Assembly (NCBI RefSeq): GCF_041740695.1
Contig: NZ_JBGSLK010000134.1
Coordinates: forward strand, 160,881 to 224,880
Length of the DNA: 64,000 nt
From: Haliscomenobacter sp041740695
GTDB taxonomy: Bacteria; Bacteroidota; Bacteroidia; Chitinophagales; Saprospiraceae
Reading direction: 5' to 3'
Shown here: positions 54,201-62,068 of the stretch, one piece after another
Layout of the letters: the number at the start of each line of letters is the position of its first letter
Position numbering within the stretch: the stretch's first letter is position 1
Position numbers and translations under genes: made by a program
Notes under the pieces: generated by a model
What the model was told of the DNA's origin: nothing
Databases searched by the model: none
What the model saw: the letters and a program-made list of their open reading frames with translations, nothing else

Positions 54201-56276
54201 ATCCGTCACGGTGATGCGGTAAGTTCCAGGAGCTAAATTATTGATGGTAGCAGTGCTGCTGCCGTTGCTCCAATTGTAGATCAATGTTCCACTCCCGCCA
54301 ATTACGGTAAGGGCAATACGCCCATTGTTTTCCCCATTACAATTCACATCCGACTTGAGGGCGGTGAATTTGATGCCCGAGTTGAGCAAAATGGTGTCAT
54401 TGGCCGTTTTGATACAATTTCTGGCGTCTGTAACTGTTACACTATATGGCCCGGGAGGAATATTTTGGACGCTGGAGGTAGTAGCACCATTGCTCCACCG
54501 ATAGGTATAAGGCGCAGTTCCTCCACTTACGGTGATTTGCCCGGAACCCGCATTGACATTGCTACAGAGGTAATCAGTCACTTTAAGTTCCACGATCAAG
54601 GCGGGTGGATCAAGCAGGGTTGCTGAAGATTGTACCACGCAGGCTTTGGCATCGCGTACAATCACGCCATAAGTGCCCGGTGCCAGCGTATCGATGGTTT
54701 GGGTCGCTCTGCGGTTGCTCCAGATGTACACAAAAGGAGCAGTACCCCCGCTCACCAGGGCGGTGATGCGGCCATTGTTTTGCCCCGTACAATCGATTGG
54801 TTTTACATCCAGGGTGAGTTCCATACTCGGCGGCTCGGTGATGGTCGTTGCGCCAAATTTTTGGCAACCATTGGCATCGGTGACCGTCACTCGGTAAGTG
54901 CCACTGGGCAGGTTCGAGATCGAATCGGTGGTGGCTCCATTGTTCCACAAATAAGTAAATGGACCTACGCCGCCGCTGGCTTTCACCTTGGCGGTGCCTT
55001 TAGTCGCATCACAGGTGATATTGTTGGTAGAGGTAAGAGTGATTTCAATCGGGGGTGGAGATTTTACTTCCACATCCACTATCTTTGTACATCCCTTGCC
55101 GTCGGTCACTGTAACGCGGTAAATGCCGGGCGCTAACTTGCTAATGGTGTTGTTTGATCCCCCTACCGCCCAGTTGAACGTATAAGGCAGTACTCCTCCG
55201 GTGACTTCCACCAGGGCAAAACCATCGATGTTGCCCGGACAAGAAACGGGAACCCCAATTGGTTTGGTGGTCAAATTGGAACCGGGCAATAAAGTATCGG
55301 TAGCGGTGGCGGTACAACCCCGCACATCGGTGGCAGTAACGGTATAAATGCCTTCACTCAGACCCGCGATGGTATTGGTAGTAGCCCCGGTGCTCCAGCG
55401 GTAAATGAAGCCGCCGTTGCCACCACTGGCACTTGCGGCAATAGAACCATTGAGGTCGCCAGCACAAATGGGGTTATCCGGGTCCAGCACAATTTGAATG
55501 GGATTTTTGCCCGCCACAGTGGTTGTTGCAGTGCCTGAACAGCCCCCGGCGTCGATTACTGTAACGGTGTAAGTGCCTGGTTGCAGATTGTTGATGGCTG
55601 AGGTCGTAGCTCCCGTACTCCATTTGTATTCGTAAGGTGCTGTACCCCCAGTCACCGTGACATTGGCCGAACCATTGTTTACGCCGGGGCAAGTAATCGC
55701 CGTAGATTTGATGTCCAGAATCATCGGATTGATGGACACCGTAAAGCAGGCGATTTTGCCACACAATTTGGTGTCGGTTACCGTAACGCAGTACTTGCCT
55801 GGTTGGGTAGCCGTATAGGTTTGTCCAGGAATCATCCCATCCCAGGTGTAGGTGTAGGGTGGAAAACCGCCACTCCCCGTAGCCTTGATGGTCGCTGGAG
55901 AGGTACAGCTTTGCGACTCAAAGGTCACATTGATGCGTGGTGGATCGGTAAGGGTAGCAGTACCAGTAGCGGTTCGGCTAGCTGCATCGGTCACGCTTAC
56001 GGAATAAGTGCCAGCAGCCAGACTGCTGACCTCGCCAGTGGTGGCCCCTGTACTCCAGACGAAGGAATAAGGCGCGGTGCCACCACTCGGTGTACATACA
56101 ATCTTACTTCCCACACTCAGCCCTGCACAGCTAGGGTGGGTAACGTCAAAACTCAAGGAAATTTGTGCCAGTACTTCAGTGTTCCAACTACTGATCAGCA
56201 GGGTAAGTCCCAGCAAGAGTAGTTTAATCGGCACGCCATACGTTTGGGACAAAATAGCGTTTGGTCTTTTGAACAT
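51294..56276 (-). CDS. giant SprB-repeat T9SS adhesin with SdrD B-like domains
   Basis: About 1660 residues from the ATG at 56276. The open frame extends to 56423 but residues before this Met contain no signal peptide, whereas the chosen start gives 'VPIKLLLLGLTLLISSWNTE' and a cleavage site 'VLAQ'. About 11 SprB repeats occupy residues ~35-850 ('GGTAPY.Y.WSTGATTS..' pattern). Two SdrD B-like domains follow at about 858 and 1168 ('GD..W.D.DEDGI.D.GEPGIPGVK', with calcium-binding-type Asp runs), and the end is a type A sorting domain ('FNIYPNPVSDRLVIQF'). Expected at the cell surface, perhaps in gliding or attachment. A separate protein from the adhesin at 6605 but built from the same repeat. 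Confidence 0.92.
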   Translation of the reverse strand: MFKRPNAILSQTYGVPIKLLLLGLTLLISSWNTEVLAQISLSFDVTHPSCAGLSVGSKIVCTPSGGTAPYSFVWSTGATTGEVSSLAAGTYSVSVTDAASRTATGTATLTDPPRINVTFESQSCTSPATIKATGSGGFPPYTYTWDGMIPGQTYTATQPGKYCVTVTDTKLCGKIACFTVSINPMILDIKSTAITCPGVNNGSANVTVTGGTAPYEYKWSTGATTSAINNLQPGTYTVTVIDAGGCSGTATTTVAGKNPIQIVLDPDNPICAGDLNGSIAASASGGNGGFIYRWSTGATTNTIAGLSEGIYTVTATDVRGCTATATDTLLPGSNLTTKPIGVPVSCPGNIDGFALVEVTGGVLPYTFNWAVGGSNNTISKLAPGIYRVTVTDGKGCTKIVDVEVKSPPPIEITLTSTNNITCDATKGTAKVKASGGVGPFTYLWNNGATTDSISNLPSGTYRVTVTDANGCQKFGATTITEPPSMELTLDVKPIDCTGQNNGRITALVSGGTAPFVYIWSNRRATQTIDTLAPGTYGVIVRDAKACVVQSSATLLDPPALIVELKVTDYLCSNVNAGSGQITVSGGTAPYTYRWSNGATTSSVQNIPPGPYSVTVTDARNCIKTANDTILLNSGIKFTALKSDVNCNGENNGRIALTVIGGSGTLIYNWSNGSSTATINNLAPGTYRITVTDQNNCGKDTSFVVTQPDTLRTRMSGNAIVCGAPQTGAARCTVTGGTTPYSYQWSTGASTSAITQLNAGLYRITVTDARECQVIDSFRVLDAGALLCQVVVIKAVTVPGVSDGEAEVQVIGGTGPYSYLWSNGATTSAVTNLSGGTYSVTTTDALGCVTSCTVALNPSKALIGDMLWFDTDEDGIMDAGEPGIPGVKVVLNRVDVGNTSMEMTTTGANGKYIFVVDPGCYKVTFVLPDTLRPTQPNVGTNDALDSDIDPITYTTDTFCVQPGTSNLDWDAGVTPSPKGSTLGTCVCLNNASDAFTGHFRETITIDALPGETWRITSAAGVFRDDSPNPPAAPLPITVGTTLPSTSPGIFSLTFRHVDAQGYTLRVTNGVDTMIFQNSCAYPTISIANLSNFRDTFCVNAAPFVLQATSSIPGEISFTLNGQPVNSIDPSTLPVGTYELIARLSPSSLDACEAVLRRLIIITRENCRAVIGDFVWHDLDEDGIQDPGEPGIPGVKIIILVVPKGGLTIPDTIITDANGKFNYTGPAGQYKLTIILPPGFTVGKANAGSNDAIDSDYDPTTLMTDVIILDDGEIDLTIDAGLIKPCVNLTYAGVIGYDQKLCGPGAIPAKLVNVVSPSGAPGEVEYLWMQSTSSSRFDMAFFTPIPNSDSPEYQPGPIQQTTYFARCVRIKDANCPYIENNVVIIEVGDAVKIDWKSPTGFCAKENAILQIETGTQNAGVRWDFDAGVNPRVAYGKTVTVSFEYASRFGVTVTVSENNCVGSFTTSLSVSDNPTLCGSGINSFSLDAVPMNDQTIRLNWAVRNDGYTYTFDVQRSKDAVLFDKIGTVKEPVRIKDGNQEYEYIDYDAKPGINIYRVRMINNVSGKDAFSKLANSKVGVASDELFNIYPNPVSDRLVIQFLQQSTGNITLELFNADGRLRTSKKVDAGAILDGIDFDDLPSGFYFLKLNLGELGTEVVKIVKK

Positions 56277-56420
56277 TGGATTAAAATTTGTTAGCATGAA
56301 AAATAGAACCCTTTGCTGCTCCAAACAGCAAGGCCAATGCAAAAAGACTGAAAAATGGGTTGGACTACTTAAAAAGATGGGGAGAACAAATAAAAAATGT
56401 TGTTGTGGCTTTATGTACTG

Positions 56421-56452
56421 CAAATTAACAACTAATTTTTGAGAAGGGCAAA
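56421..56452 (-). promoter_or_regulatory. candidate promoter of the SprB-repeat gene
   Basis: On the minus strand TTTG (56449-56452), a 20-nt spacer, then TTAATTTG (56421-56428; TAnnTTTG with one mismatch). It implies a 5' leader of about 130-140 nt before the ATG at 56276, and leaves the three hairpins at 56512-56951 upstream of the promoter. Confidence 0.4.
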
Positions 56453-56501
56453 GCTTTGTGGAAGATAATGTAGATTTTTTTTAATGTTAGCGGCTTGTTG
56501 T

Positions 56502-56537
56502 CAAAAAAAAAGTCGCACTACTCACTCGCAGTACGAC
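56502..56537 (-). terminator. hairpin A with T run on the minus strand
   Basis: GTCGCACT (56512-56519) pairs with AGTACGAC (56530-56537) with one G-U pair. On the minus strand a run of nine T follows (56503-56511 as A on plus). Just 5' of it on the minus strand is TTCATGGGATTATA (56553-56566). Confidence 0.7.
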
Positions 56538-56759
56538 CAACTACTAACAAATTATAATCCCATGAATATACCTCTCTAATCAATAAACGAAATTAAGCTT
56601 TACGCCTAATATTCTCGCCTATATAACCAAGATTTTTTCATTTTATTTTACACAACCTTAAAACAATTTTAAGGTCAAGTGTTGTAAAAAAAACAGGAAC
56701 TTGGGCTTTGAATACTGAATTAACAGCTTAGTTTTGCAATTGGTTTTACGGACGGGCCT

Positions 56760-56795
56760 AAAAAAAAATAAGTCGCGCTGAATGAGCGCGACTTA
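56760..56795 (-). terminator. hairpin B with T run on the minus strand
   Basis: TAAGTCGCGCT (56769-56779) and AGCGCGACTTA (56785-56795) form a perfect 11-bp stem with a 5-nt loop, followed on the minus strand by TTTTTTTT. The same 14 bases TTCATGGGATTATA stand 5' of it on the minus strand (56801-56814). Confidence 0.8.
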
Positions 56796-56890
56796 CTGCA
56801 TATAATCCCATGAACTTTAAAAACTAATCTTTTCCCTTGCGGGTATATTTTGAGTGAAAAACACTTCGAGTTTGGTGGGGAAAGGTTTGC

Positions 56891-56931
56891 AATAGTAAGT
56901 CAGACTTTATCCCTAAACCTGACTTACTATT
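56891..56931 (-). other. hairpin C upstream of hairpins A and B
   Basis: AATAGTAAGTCAG (56891-56903) and CTGACTTACTATT (56919-56931) form a perfect 13-bp stem with a 15-nt loop. On the minus strand ATGGGATC precedes it (56944-56951), echoing units A and B, but there is no T run, so it is not a classical terminator. The rest of the 56424-57184 gap is AT-rich and shows no supported gene. Confidence 0.65.
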
Positions 56932-57138
56932 TTCGCAAACAAAGATCCCATAATGCATATCCAAAATTTGTACCCGATTCATTCATCGGCTACGTTCGTT
57001 TGACAGTACAAATATGGGGCAAAGAATAGGGGTGTACAAGGACAAAATTTATGTATTGTGAAAAAAATAAAATAAATAATTCGGGATTTAATACCAATTT
57101 TTAAAGGATTTTAGACTTTTTTTGTGAAAAAAACCACC

Positions 57139-57186
57139 AAAAAAGATTTCTTTTTTCAGAGAAAAAAAACCAAATAAATCTTTTTT
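57139..57186 (-). terminator. possible terminator overlapping the end of the second MauG-type gene
   Basis: AAAAAAGATTT (57139-57149) pairs with AAATCTTTTTT (57176-57186), with an inner CTTTTTTC/GAAAAAA stem. The region is A/T only, so stability is modest. It starts at the stop codon of the gene at 57185. Confidence 0.4.
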
Positions 57187-58408
57187 ACCGCTTAAATGGG
57201 TTCGAAAAAGCCGGATTGTTCACAAAAGAAGTATCCGTCAACATTTTCAAGAAGGCAATCAAGTCAGATTTATCCCGTTCCGAAAGTGCAAAACCCGTGA
57301 TGTTGGCATCCTCGTTGGCGACTCCATGACCCCCGCGACTGTAATTTTCCAATACTTCTTCCAGGGTTTTGAAGCGACCATCGTGCATGTAAGGGGCCGA
57401 AAGGGCCACGTTGCGCAAGGAGGGCGTGCGAAAACGGCCATTGTCGCTTTGGAACCCAGTTACTTTTCCCCTGCCCAAATCTTTAAATGCTGCCAGGTTG
57501 GGCACATTGTCCAGTCCGTTGTTGTGGTAGTTGTTGTCGGTGAACAGTGGATTGAAGTGGCAATGCGAGCAACCGGGATGGGCCAGCGTGCCAGCGTATT
57601 CGATAAAAAAGAGTTCCAGTCCCCGCTGTTCCTCATCCGTAGGGAAATCTTCCTTGGCCCAAACCACCCGATCGTAGCGCGAATAGGCGCTGATCAGGGT
57701 ACGTTCAAACTGGCTAAGCGCTTTCACTACCAAATCCCGGGTGAGTTCCGTTTTGCAGCTGATGCCAAAAGCCTGCCGAAATTGGCCGGGATAATCTTTG
57801 TGTCGGCGCAGTTTGCGTTCCACATTGTCCCAGGTATCGTCCATTTCCAGGTGGTCTTCGATGGGCAGCAGTGCCTGGCTTTCGAGGTCAACCGAGCGCC
57901 CGTCCCAAAAGAAGCCACGGGTATTGTAGGCCAGGTTGACCAGGGGCATGGCGCTGCGGGCCCCATTTTGGCCCCGAATGCCTGGACTGGTGGCCAATCC
58001 ATCGGTAAAAGCCTTGGCTTGTTGGTGGCAGGAAGCACAGGCCTGGGTACTGTCGCGGGACAAAATGGGGTCGTAAAACAACATTCGGCCCAGCGCCACA
58101 CCTGCCTTGGTCAAGGGATTGTTGGCCGTTGCTGGTAGTGGTGGGATCCATTTGGGAAGGTTAATCGCGTAGTCCTCGGGGGTGTAAGTGCCAGTGATGA
58201 GGTCGGTATCGGGTTTGGGATCTTCCTTTTTGTCGTCAGGATTACAGGCCCAGAGCCCCCCCAATGTCAATAATAATATAACACCCCGTACGGGCAACCC
58301 TACGTGGTTGCCCCGGCCTACGTGGTTGCCCCGGCCTATGTGGTTGCCCCGGCCCATGTGATTACCCCACCATAATATAAAGGTAAAACCCAGATCAATT
58401 TTCATCAT
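57185..58408 (-). CDS. MauG/CcpA-type dihaem protein, lipoprotein (second copy)
   Basis: 407 residues. Two haem c sites: CASCH (124-128) and CSHCH (280-284). The usual family motifs are present ('NPLTKAGVALGRMLFYDPILS', 'MPLVNLAYNTRGFFWDG', 'FRTPSLRNVALSAPYMHDGRF'). A lipobox Cys55 (GLWAC) anchors it. The N-terminus is odd: before the signal core, four copies of a GNHxGR hexapeptide (residues 15-38) are encoded by an 18-bp tandem repeat. It overlaps the preceding family member by 14 bp. In MbnPH-type loci such enzymes oxidise Trp in the partner MbnP; bacterial cytochrome c peroxidase is the alternative. Confidence 0.88.
   Translation of the reverse strand: MMKIDLGFTFILWWGNHMGRGNHIGRGNHVGRGNHVGLPVRGVILLLTLGGLWACNPDDKKEDPKPDTDLITGTYTPEDYAINLPKWIPPLPATANNPLTKAGVALGRMLFYDPILSRDSTQACASCHQQAKAFTDGLATSPGIRGQNGARSAMPLVNLAYNTRGFFWDGRSVDLESQALLPIEDHLEMDDTWDNVERKLRRHKDYPGQFRQAFGISCKTELTRDLVVKALSQFERTLISAYSRYDRVVWAKEDFPTDEEQRGLELFFIEYAGTLAHPGCSHCHFNPLFTDNNYHNNGLDNVPNLAAFKDLGRGKVTGFQSDNGRFRTPSLRNVALSAPYMHDGRFKTLEEVLENYSRGGHGVANEDANITGFALSERDKSDLIAFLKMLTDTSFVNNPAFSNPFKR
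58295..58366. repeat. four tandem 18-bp repeats inside the dihaem gene start
   Basis: Plus strand unit GGCCTACGTGGTTGCCCC, four copies with small changes, translating in frame on the minus strand to GNHMGR, GNHIGR, GNHVGR and GNHVGL. The flanking CGGGCAACCCTACGTGGTTG is itself self-complementary, so this resembles a palindromic/REP-type repeat array read as protein. Confidence 0.85.
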
Positions 58409-59624
58409 TCAGCGTGTTTAAAAATGCAATTAGATCAGCGCGATCCCGTTCGTTCAGTTTCAATTTGCGCACATTGGGACTCACGTTTGTACCCGGGTGC
58501 CCGCCACTGGCGTAATGATCGAGTACTGCTTCCAGGGTTTTAAAACGCCCATCGTGCATATAAGGAGCGGTGTATTTCAAGTTGCGCAGGGTGGGGACCC
58601 GAAATAGTCCATTGTCGTTGCGATTGCCGGTTACAATACCCCTGCCCTTGTCCGGGTAATCATCCAGTGATAACGCTGCAACCAGCCCATTGTTTTCAAA
58701 GTTTAAGGTGCTGAATAGGGGATCAACGTGGCAATGGTTGCACTCGGAAGTAGGCACAGCTGGAGAGGCATCGAAAAAAATGGTCCAGCCGCGTTTTTCC
58801 TGTGCCGTAAATTGGGCTTCTTCCCGCATTACCTGGTCGAATTTGGTGTCGGCACTGATCAGGGTGCGCTCGAATTGGGCCAGGGCTTTGCCTATCAATA
58901 AACTATCGATCTCCTTGGAGTTTTTGATGCCAAAAGCCTGGCGGAACAAAGCCGGATATTCGGCATGAGTCTGTAGTTTTTGCAGCAACACTGGCCAGGC
59001 ATTCCGCATCTCCAGGGTATCGCGCACCGGATGCAGCGATTGTTCTTCGAGGGTTGCTACACGTCCATCCCAAAACAGTCCTTTGGCGTAAAAACCCACA
59101 TTGAGCAAGGACATGGCGCTGCGTTTGCCTTTCCGACCATCTACACCAGTACTGAAGGCTTGGCCATCAGTGAAGGCCAATTCCGGTTGGTGACAACTAT
59201 TACAAGCGATGGTGCTGTCTTTGGATAAAATCGGGTCGAAAAACAACTTGCGACCCAAGGCGACCCCGGCTTTGGTCAAGGGATTATCGGGCGGAATGCG
59301 CATGGGCGGAAAGCTGGGGGGATGTGCAGCTTGTAAATATTCGGGCTGGTAGGGGAGGTGCTGGAGCTCGGATTGGGGCTGGCAGGCCGAGAGGAGGAGG
59401 ATTGTGCCAAGCAACGCGAGCCCCGTTAGGGGCGTGATGTGGGTAGAAAACGACCGCCCCGAGGTTTTCCCGAGTCCCGTAGGGACGTGATGTGGGTATG
59501 TAGTGGGGCATAATACCCACATTGCGTCCCTGACGGGACTTTGGATATCGCGAGAACCACCATTTTCTACCCACATTTCGCCCGTAGCGGGGCTTAAACC
59601 CTTCCCCATCTCCATCCTTTTCAA
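58395..59624 (-). CDS. MauG/CcpA-type dihaem protein, lipoprotein (first copy)
   Basis: 409 residues if the ATG at 59624 is used, 1 bp after the stop of the MbnP-like gene. Haem sites CNSCH (141-145) and CNHCH (295-299), with 'NPLTKAGVALGRKLFFDPILS', 'MSLLNVGFYAKGLFWDGR' and 'FRVPTLRNLKYTAPYMHDGRF'. Signal core LALLGTILLLSAC with lipobox Cys81. Residues ~11-69, all before the signal core, are encoded by a palindromic element (59419-59594), so the N-terminus is 60-70 residues longer than expected. Met35 or a later start would still lie within the palindrome. Role as for the second copy: the two may oxidise different sites in MbnP or work in sequence. Confidence 0.85.
   Translation of the reverse strand: MKRMEMGKGLSPATGEMWVENGGSRDIQSPVRDAMWVLCPTTYPHHVPTGLGKTSGRSFSTHITPLTGLALLGTILLLSACQPQSELQHLPYQPEYLQAAHPPSFPPMRIPPDNPLTKAGVALGRKLFFDPILSKDSTIACNSCHQPELAFTDGQAFSTGVDGRKGKRSAMSLLNVGFYAKGLFWDGRVATLEEQSLHPVRDTLEMRNAWPVLLQKLQTHAEYPALFRQAFGIKNSKEIDSLLIGKALAQFERTLISADTKFDQVMREEAQFTAQEKRGWTIFFDASPAVPTSECNHCHVDPLFSTLNFENNGLVAALSLDDYPDKGRGIVTGNRNDNGLFRVPTLRNLKYTAPYMHDGRFKTLEAVLDHYASGGHPGTNVSPNVRKLKLNERDRADLIAFLNTLNDEN
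59419..59594. repeat. nested palindromic element inside the 5' end of a dihaem gene
   Basis: Outer arms 59419-59450 and 59563-59594 pair over 32 bp with 4 mismatches (AGCCCCG..., ending ATGTGGGTAGAAAA). An inner pair, 59472-59498 and 59514-59540, shares the unit GTCCCGTAGGGACG..ATGTGGGTA. Each arm contains a small GTCCCGTAGGGAC-type hairpin. It is read in frame as residues ~11-69 of the dihaem protein. Confidence 0.85.
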
Positions 59625-59625
59625 C

Positions 59626-60402
59626 CTACTCCTGATGCACCTTCAACGCCTCCCCTAAATTGTCCGCAATAAACTTCGCAATGGCCTTGTCCACCGTATG
59701 ATCCTGGGTCACCTTGCGGAAATCCAGGTAATTCGCGCTGGATTGCGCCAACACGCGGTGCAGGTCAACATCAAGGGTCAAATTGCTGCTGCCTTTGTCC
59801 GTGATGACAATGTCCTTCAAAAATACCTTTTTGCGGAAAAACTCATTTTCCCCCACGTGAAAAGTGATTTTGGTGGCAAACTTTCCGCTATTGTCCAAAT
59901 CGGCATTGCCTTCAACTTTGGTGAACACGTAGCCCTTGGCCCAGGACCAATAATTGTCGTCCAGCGGATGGGGTGGGGTATAGCTGCTTGGCCCTACGGC
60001 ATTCAGGTCGGCTGAAACACCCAGACCCAACTTGATGCCTTTATAGGTACCCGGCGGAATGTTTTTGAGGGTAAAAGTGATGCCTTTTTGCGCAGCATCG
60101 TCGGATTGGATGTTTTTGAAAGAAACCAACTCCACATCGATCAGCTGGAGGCTATCGCCCTTGGGGTCATCGGTTTTCATCAAAGCCACATCCGAAATGT
60201 AGAACTGGAACAGTTGCAGACGCAATTTCATGTTGTCCTCGTATGCATAGTCAGCATTGAACATCTTGAGCTTGTTCTGGTCGAACAAACCCCGAAAATT
60301 GAGGGTCAATTCGCCGCCTGTGTCGTCTTTATCGTCGTCATTGTCACAAGTCCATAGGCTGAAGGCCAAGAAGAGGTAGAATAAAGCACGGAATTTATAC
60401 AT
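59626..60402 (-). CDS. MbnP-like copper-binding lipoprotein
   Basis: 258 residues from the ATG at 60402, which lies after a good promoter; the longer frame adds 41 residues without a signal peptide. Signal peptide MYKFRALFYLFLAFSLWTCD with lipobox Cys19, then an acidic linker and a beta-sandwich that reads 'ELTLNFRGLFDQNKLKM', 'LRLQLFQFYISDVALM', 'GTYKGIKLGLGVSADLN' and 'DDNYWSWAKGYVFTKVEGNA'. This W-rich segment matches MbnP-family proteins, whose conserved Trp is oxidised to kynurenine by the dihaem enzyme MbnH to make a copper site. Two MauG-type genes follow directly, supporting the assignment. Methanobactin genes are absent. Confidence 0.82.
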   Translation of the reverse strand: MYKFRALFYLFLAFSLWTCDNDDDKDDTGGELTLNFRGLFDQNKLKMFNADYAYEDNMKLRLQLFQFYISDVALMKTDDPKGDSLQLIDVELVSFKNIQSDDAAQKGITFTLKNIPPGTYKGIKLGLGVSADLNAVGPSSYTPPHPLDDNYWSWAKGYVFTKVEGNADLDNSGKFATKITFHVGENEFFRKKVFLKDIVITDKGSSNLTLDVDLHRVLAQSSANYLDFRKVTQDHTVDKAIAKFIADNLGEALKVHQE

Positions 60403-60431
60403 AATGGTAGAGGCTTTTTGAAACACCTGTT

Positions 60432-60466
60432 CAAAATTAGGTTTTCTCAAGGTATTAAACCGCAAA
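60432..60466 (-). promoter_or_regulatory. promoter of the MbnP-dihaem operon
   Basis: On the minus strand TTTG (60463-60466), a 23-nt spacer and TAATTTTG (60432-60439), an exact TAnnTTTG match. The ATG at 60402 follows 30 nt later, supporting it over the upstream in-frame starts. Confidence 0.5.
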
Positions 60467-60643
60467 ATGGGGGATTTGGTCGGGAGTGGACAATGATTTT
60501 TGTTGGTGGATGGGAAATTACTCAAAAATAAAAGTACCGATATAGCTTTACACCCTACCCGCCACTACGTGGGCGCTCTTCGATCCCAATATCCATTACC
60601 ACATCTCCCCAAATTTTCCGTTTTTTACACCCAAAACCTGACC

Positions 60644-62056
60644 ATGAAAACCTTCAGCCTCCTCGTCTTACTCGCCCTCATTACCCCCCTCCAGGCCCAA
60701 GTCGACCTCCTCATCACCAACGTCAACATCGTCGACGTAGCCGCCGGAAAAATCCACCCCAATCAAATCGTGAGCATCAAGGGCAATCGCATCGTCTATG
60801 CCGGGCCAGCCAAAGCCAAACTGCCCGAAGCCGAACAAATCATCATTGGCAAAGACAAGTACCTCCTGCCCGGCCTTTGGGACAACCACGTTCACTTTGG
60901 CGGTGATACCCTCATCGACGAAAACGAACAACTCCTGCCCCTCTTCCTGGCCATGGGCGTCACGGCTGTACGCGACTGCGCGGGCGACATCAGTTTATCG
61001 GTGCTCCAGTGGCGCAAGGAAATTCAGGAAGGCAAAAGGGTAGGCCCCCGGATTTTTACTTCCGGGCCAAAACTGGAAGGTAAAAACTCCATCTGGCCGG
61101 GCGATCTGGAAATTGCCACTCCCGCCGAGCTGCAACAAGCCCTGGACTCCCTGCAAAAACTAAAGGTGGATTTTGTCAAAATCACCGACAATACCCTGGC
61201 GCCTCAGTTGTTCCTGCAAAGCATCCGCGAAGCGCGCAAGCGGGGCTGGAAGGTCACCGGGCACATTCCTGTCGCGCTGACGATCCAGGAAGTAGCCGGG
61301 GCGGGTTTGTCGGCCATTGAGCACCTGGGCTACGTCATCCGGGCAGCTTCAAGACAAGAGCGTGAAATTACCCAACAACGTGCGGCAGGTAGCTTAAACG
61401 CCCGTCAGGCCAACGAACAATTCCTCGCTACCCTGGACACCTTCACCGCTCTGGCCAATTACCGCAAACTCGCCGCCAATGGCACCGCCGTAGTACCCAC
61501 CATGATTGGCAGCTATGCCACAGCGTATCTAGATCAAAACGACCACAAAAACGATCATTACCTGACCTATCTTGGGCCCGAGTTCAAACGCACCTACCAG
61601 TGGCGCATCGATCGGGCCATGAAGGACGACTCGGCGGCCATCGACCTGCGGCACCGCATGTTTGAAACGGCTGCCTCCTTGTTGCCATTGTTACACCGTG
61701 CAGGCATGACCATCATTGCCGGAACGGATGCGGGTTACCTCAATTCTTTTGATTATCCCGGTTTGGGCATGCATCAGGAGTTGGAGTTGATGGTGCGTTA
61801 TGGCTTGAGTCCGCAGGAGGCGCTGAAAGCTTCGGTGATCAATGGCCCGGCATTTTTGGGCCTGAGCAAGGACTACGGCGCAGTGAGCAAGGGCAAAATC
61901 GCGGACTTGTTGCTTTTGGATGCGAATCCGCTGCAAAACATTCGGGCTACCCAGCAGATTGAGGGCGTGATTCACGCGGGGAAATGGTGGAGCAAAACAA
62001 AAATCCAAGAGGAATTGTCAAAACTTCAAAAATGGGTAGAAAACAAAGAAAAGTAA
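60644..62056 (+). CDS. secreted amidohydrolase-family enzyme (imidazolonepropionase-like)
   Basis: 470 residues from ATG 60644 (earlier frame sequence is not conserved-looking and lacks a signal). Signal peptide MKTFSLLVLLALITPLQAQ. Metal-binding amidohydrolase features: 'LLPGLWDNHVHFGG' (HxH), 'KITDNTLAP', 'VTGHIPV' and 'AIEHLGY' (metal His residues), 'GTDAG' (catalytic Asp), then 'ASVINGPAFLGL...GAVSKGKIADLLLLDANPL', the typical end. Likely a periplasmic peptidase or lactam/amide hydrolase. Substrate not identified. Single gene convergent with the S10 peptidase; the 42-bp perfect palindrome lies between. Confidence 0.9.
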   Translation: MKTFSLLVLLALITPLQAQVDLLITNVNIVDVAAGKIHPNQIVSIKGNRIVYAGPAKAKLPEAEQIIIGKDKYLLPGLWDNHVHFGGDTLIDENEQLLPLFLAMGVTAVRDCAGDISLSVLQWRKEIQEGKRVGPRIFTSGPKLEGKNSIWPGDLEIATPAELQQALDSLQKLKVDFVKITDNTLAPQLFLQSIREARKRGWKVTGHIPVALTIQEVAGAGLSAIEHLGYVIRAASRQEREITQQRAAGSLNARQANEQFLATLDTFTALANYRKLAANGTAVVPTMIGSYATAYLDQNDHKNDHYLTYLGPEFKRTYQWRIDRAMKDDSAAIDLRHRMFETAASLLPLLHRAGMTIIAGTDAGYLNSFDYPGLGMHQELELMVRYGLSPQEALKASVINGPAFLGLSKDYGAVSKGKIADLLLLDANPLQNIRATQQIEGVIHAGKWWSKTKIQEELSKLQKWVENKEK

Positions 62057-62068
62057 ATGTCTAATATG

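Noticed and set aside
56553..56814. tRNA or tmRNA fragments in the hairpin region
   Set aside because: No cloverleaf, T-loop GTTC or CCA end could be found; only simple hairpins are present.
57326..58138. A 270-codon open frame on the plus strand
   Set aside because: Antisense to the dihaem gene that has both CxxCH motifs.
58295..58366. 18-bp tandem repeats as a CRISPR or replication iteron array
   Set aside because: There are no spacers, and the units are in frame within a haem-protein gene.
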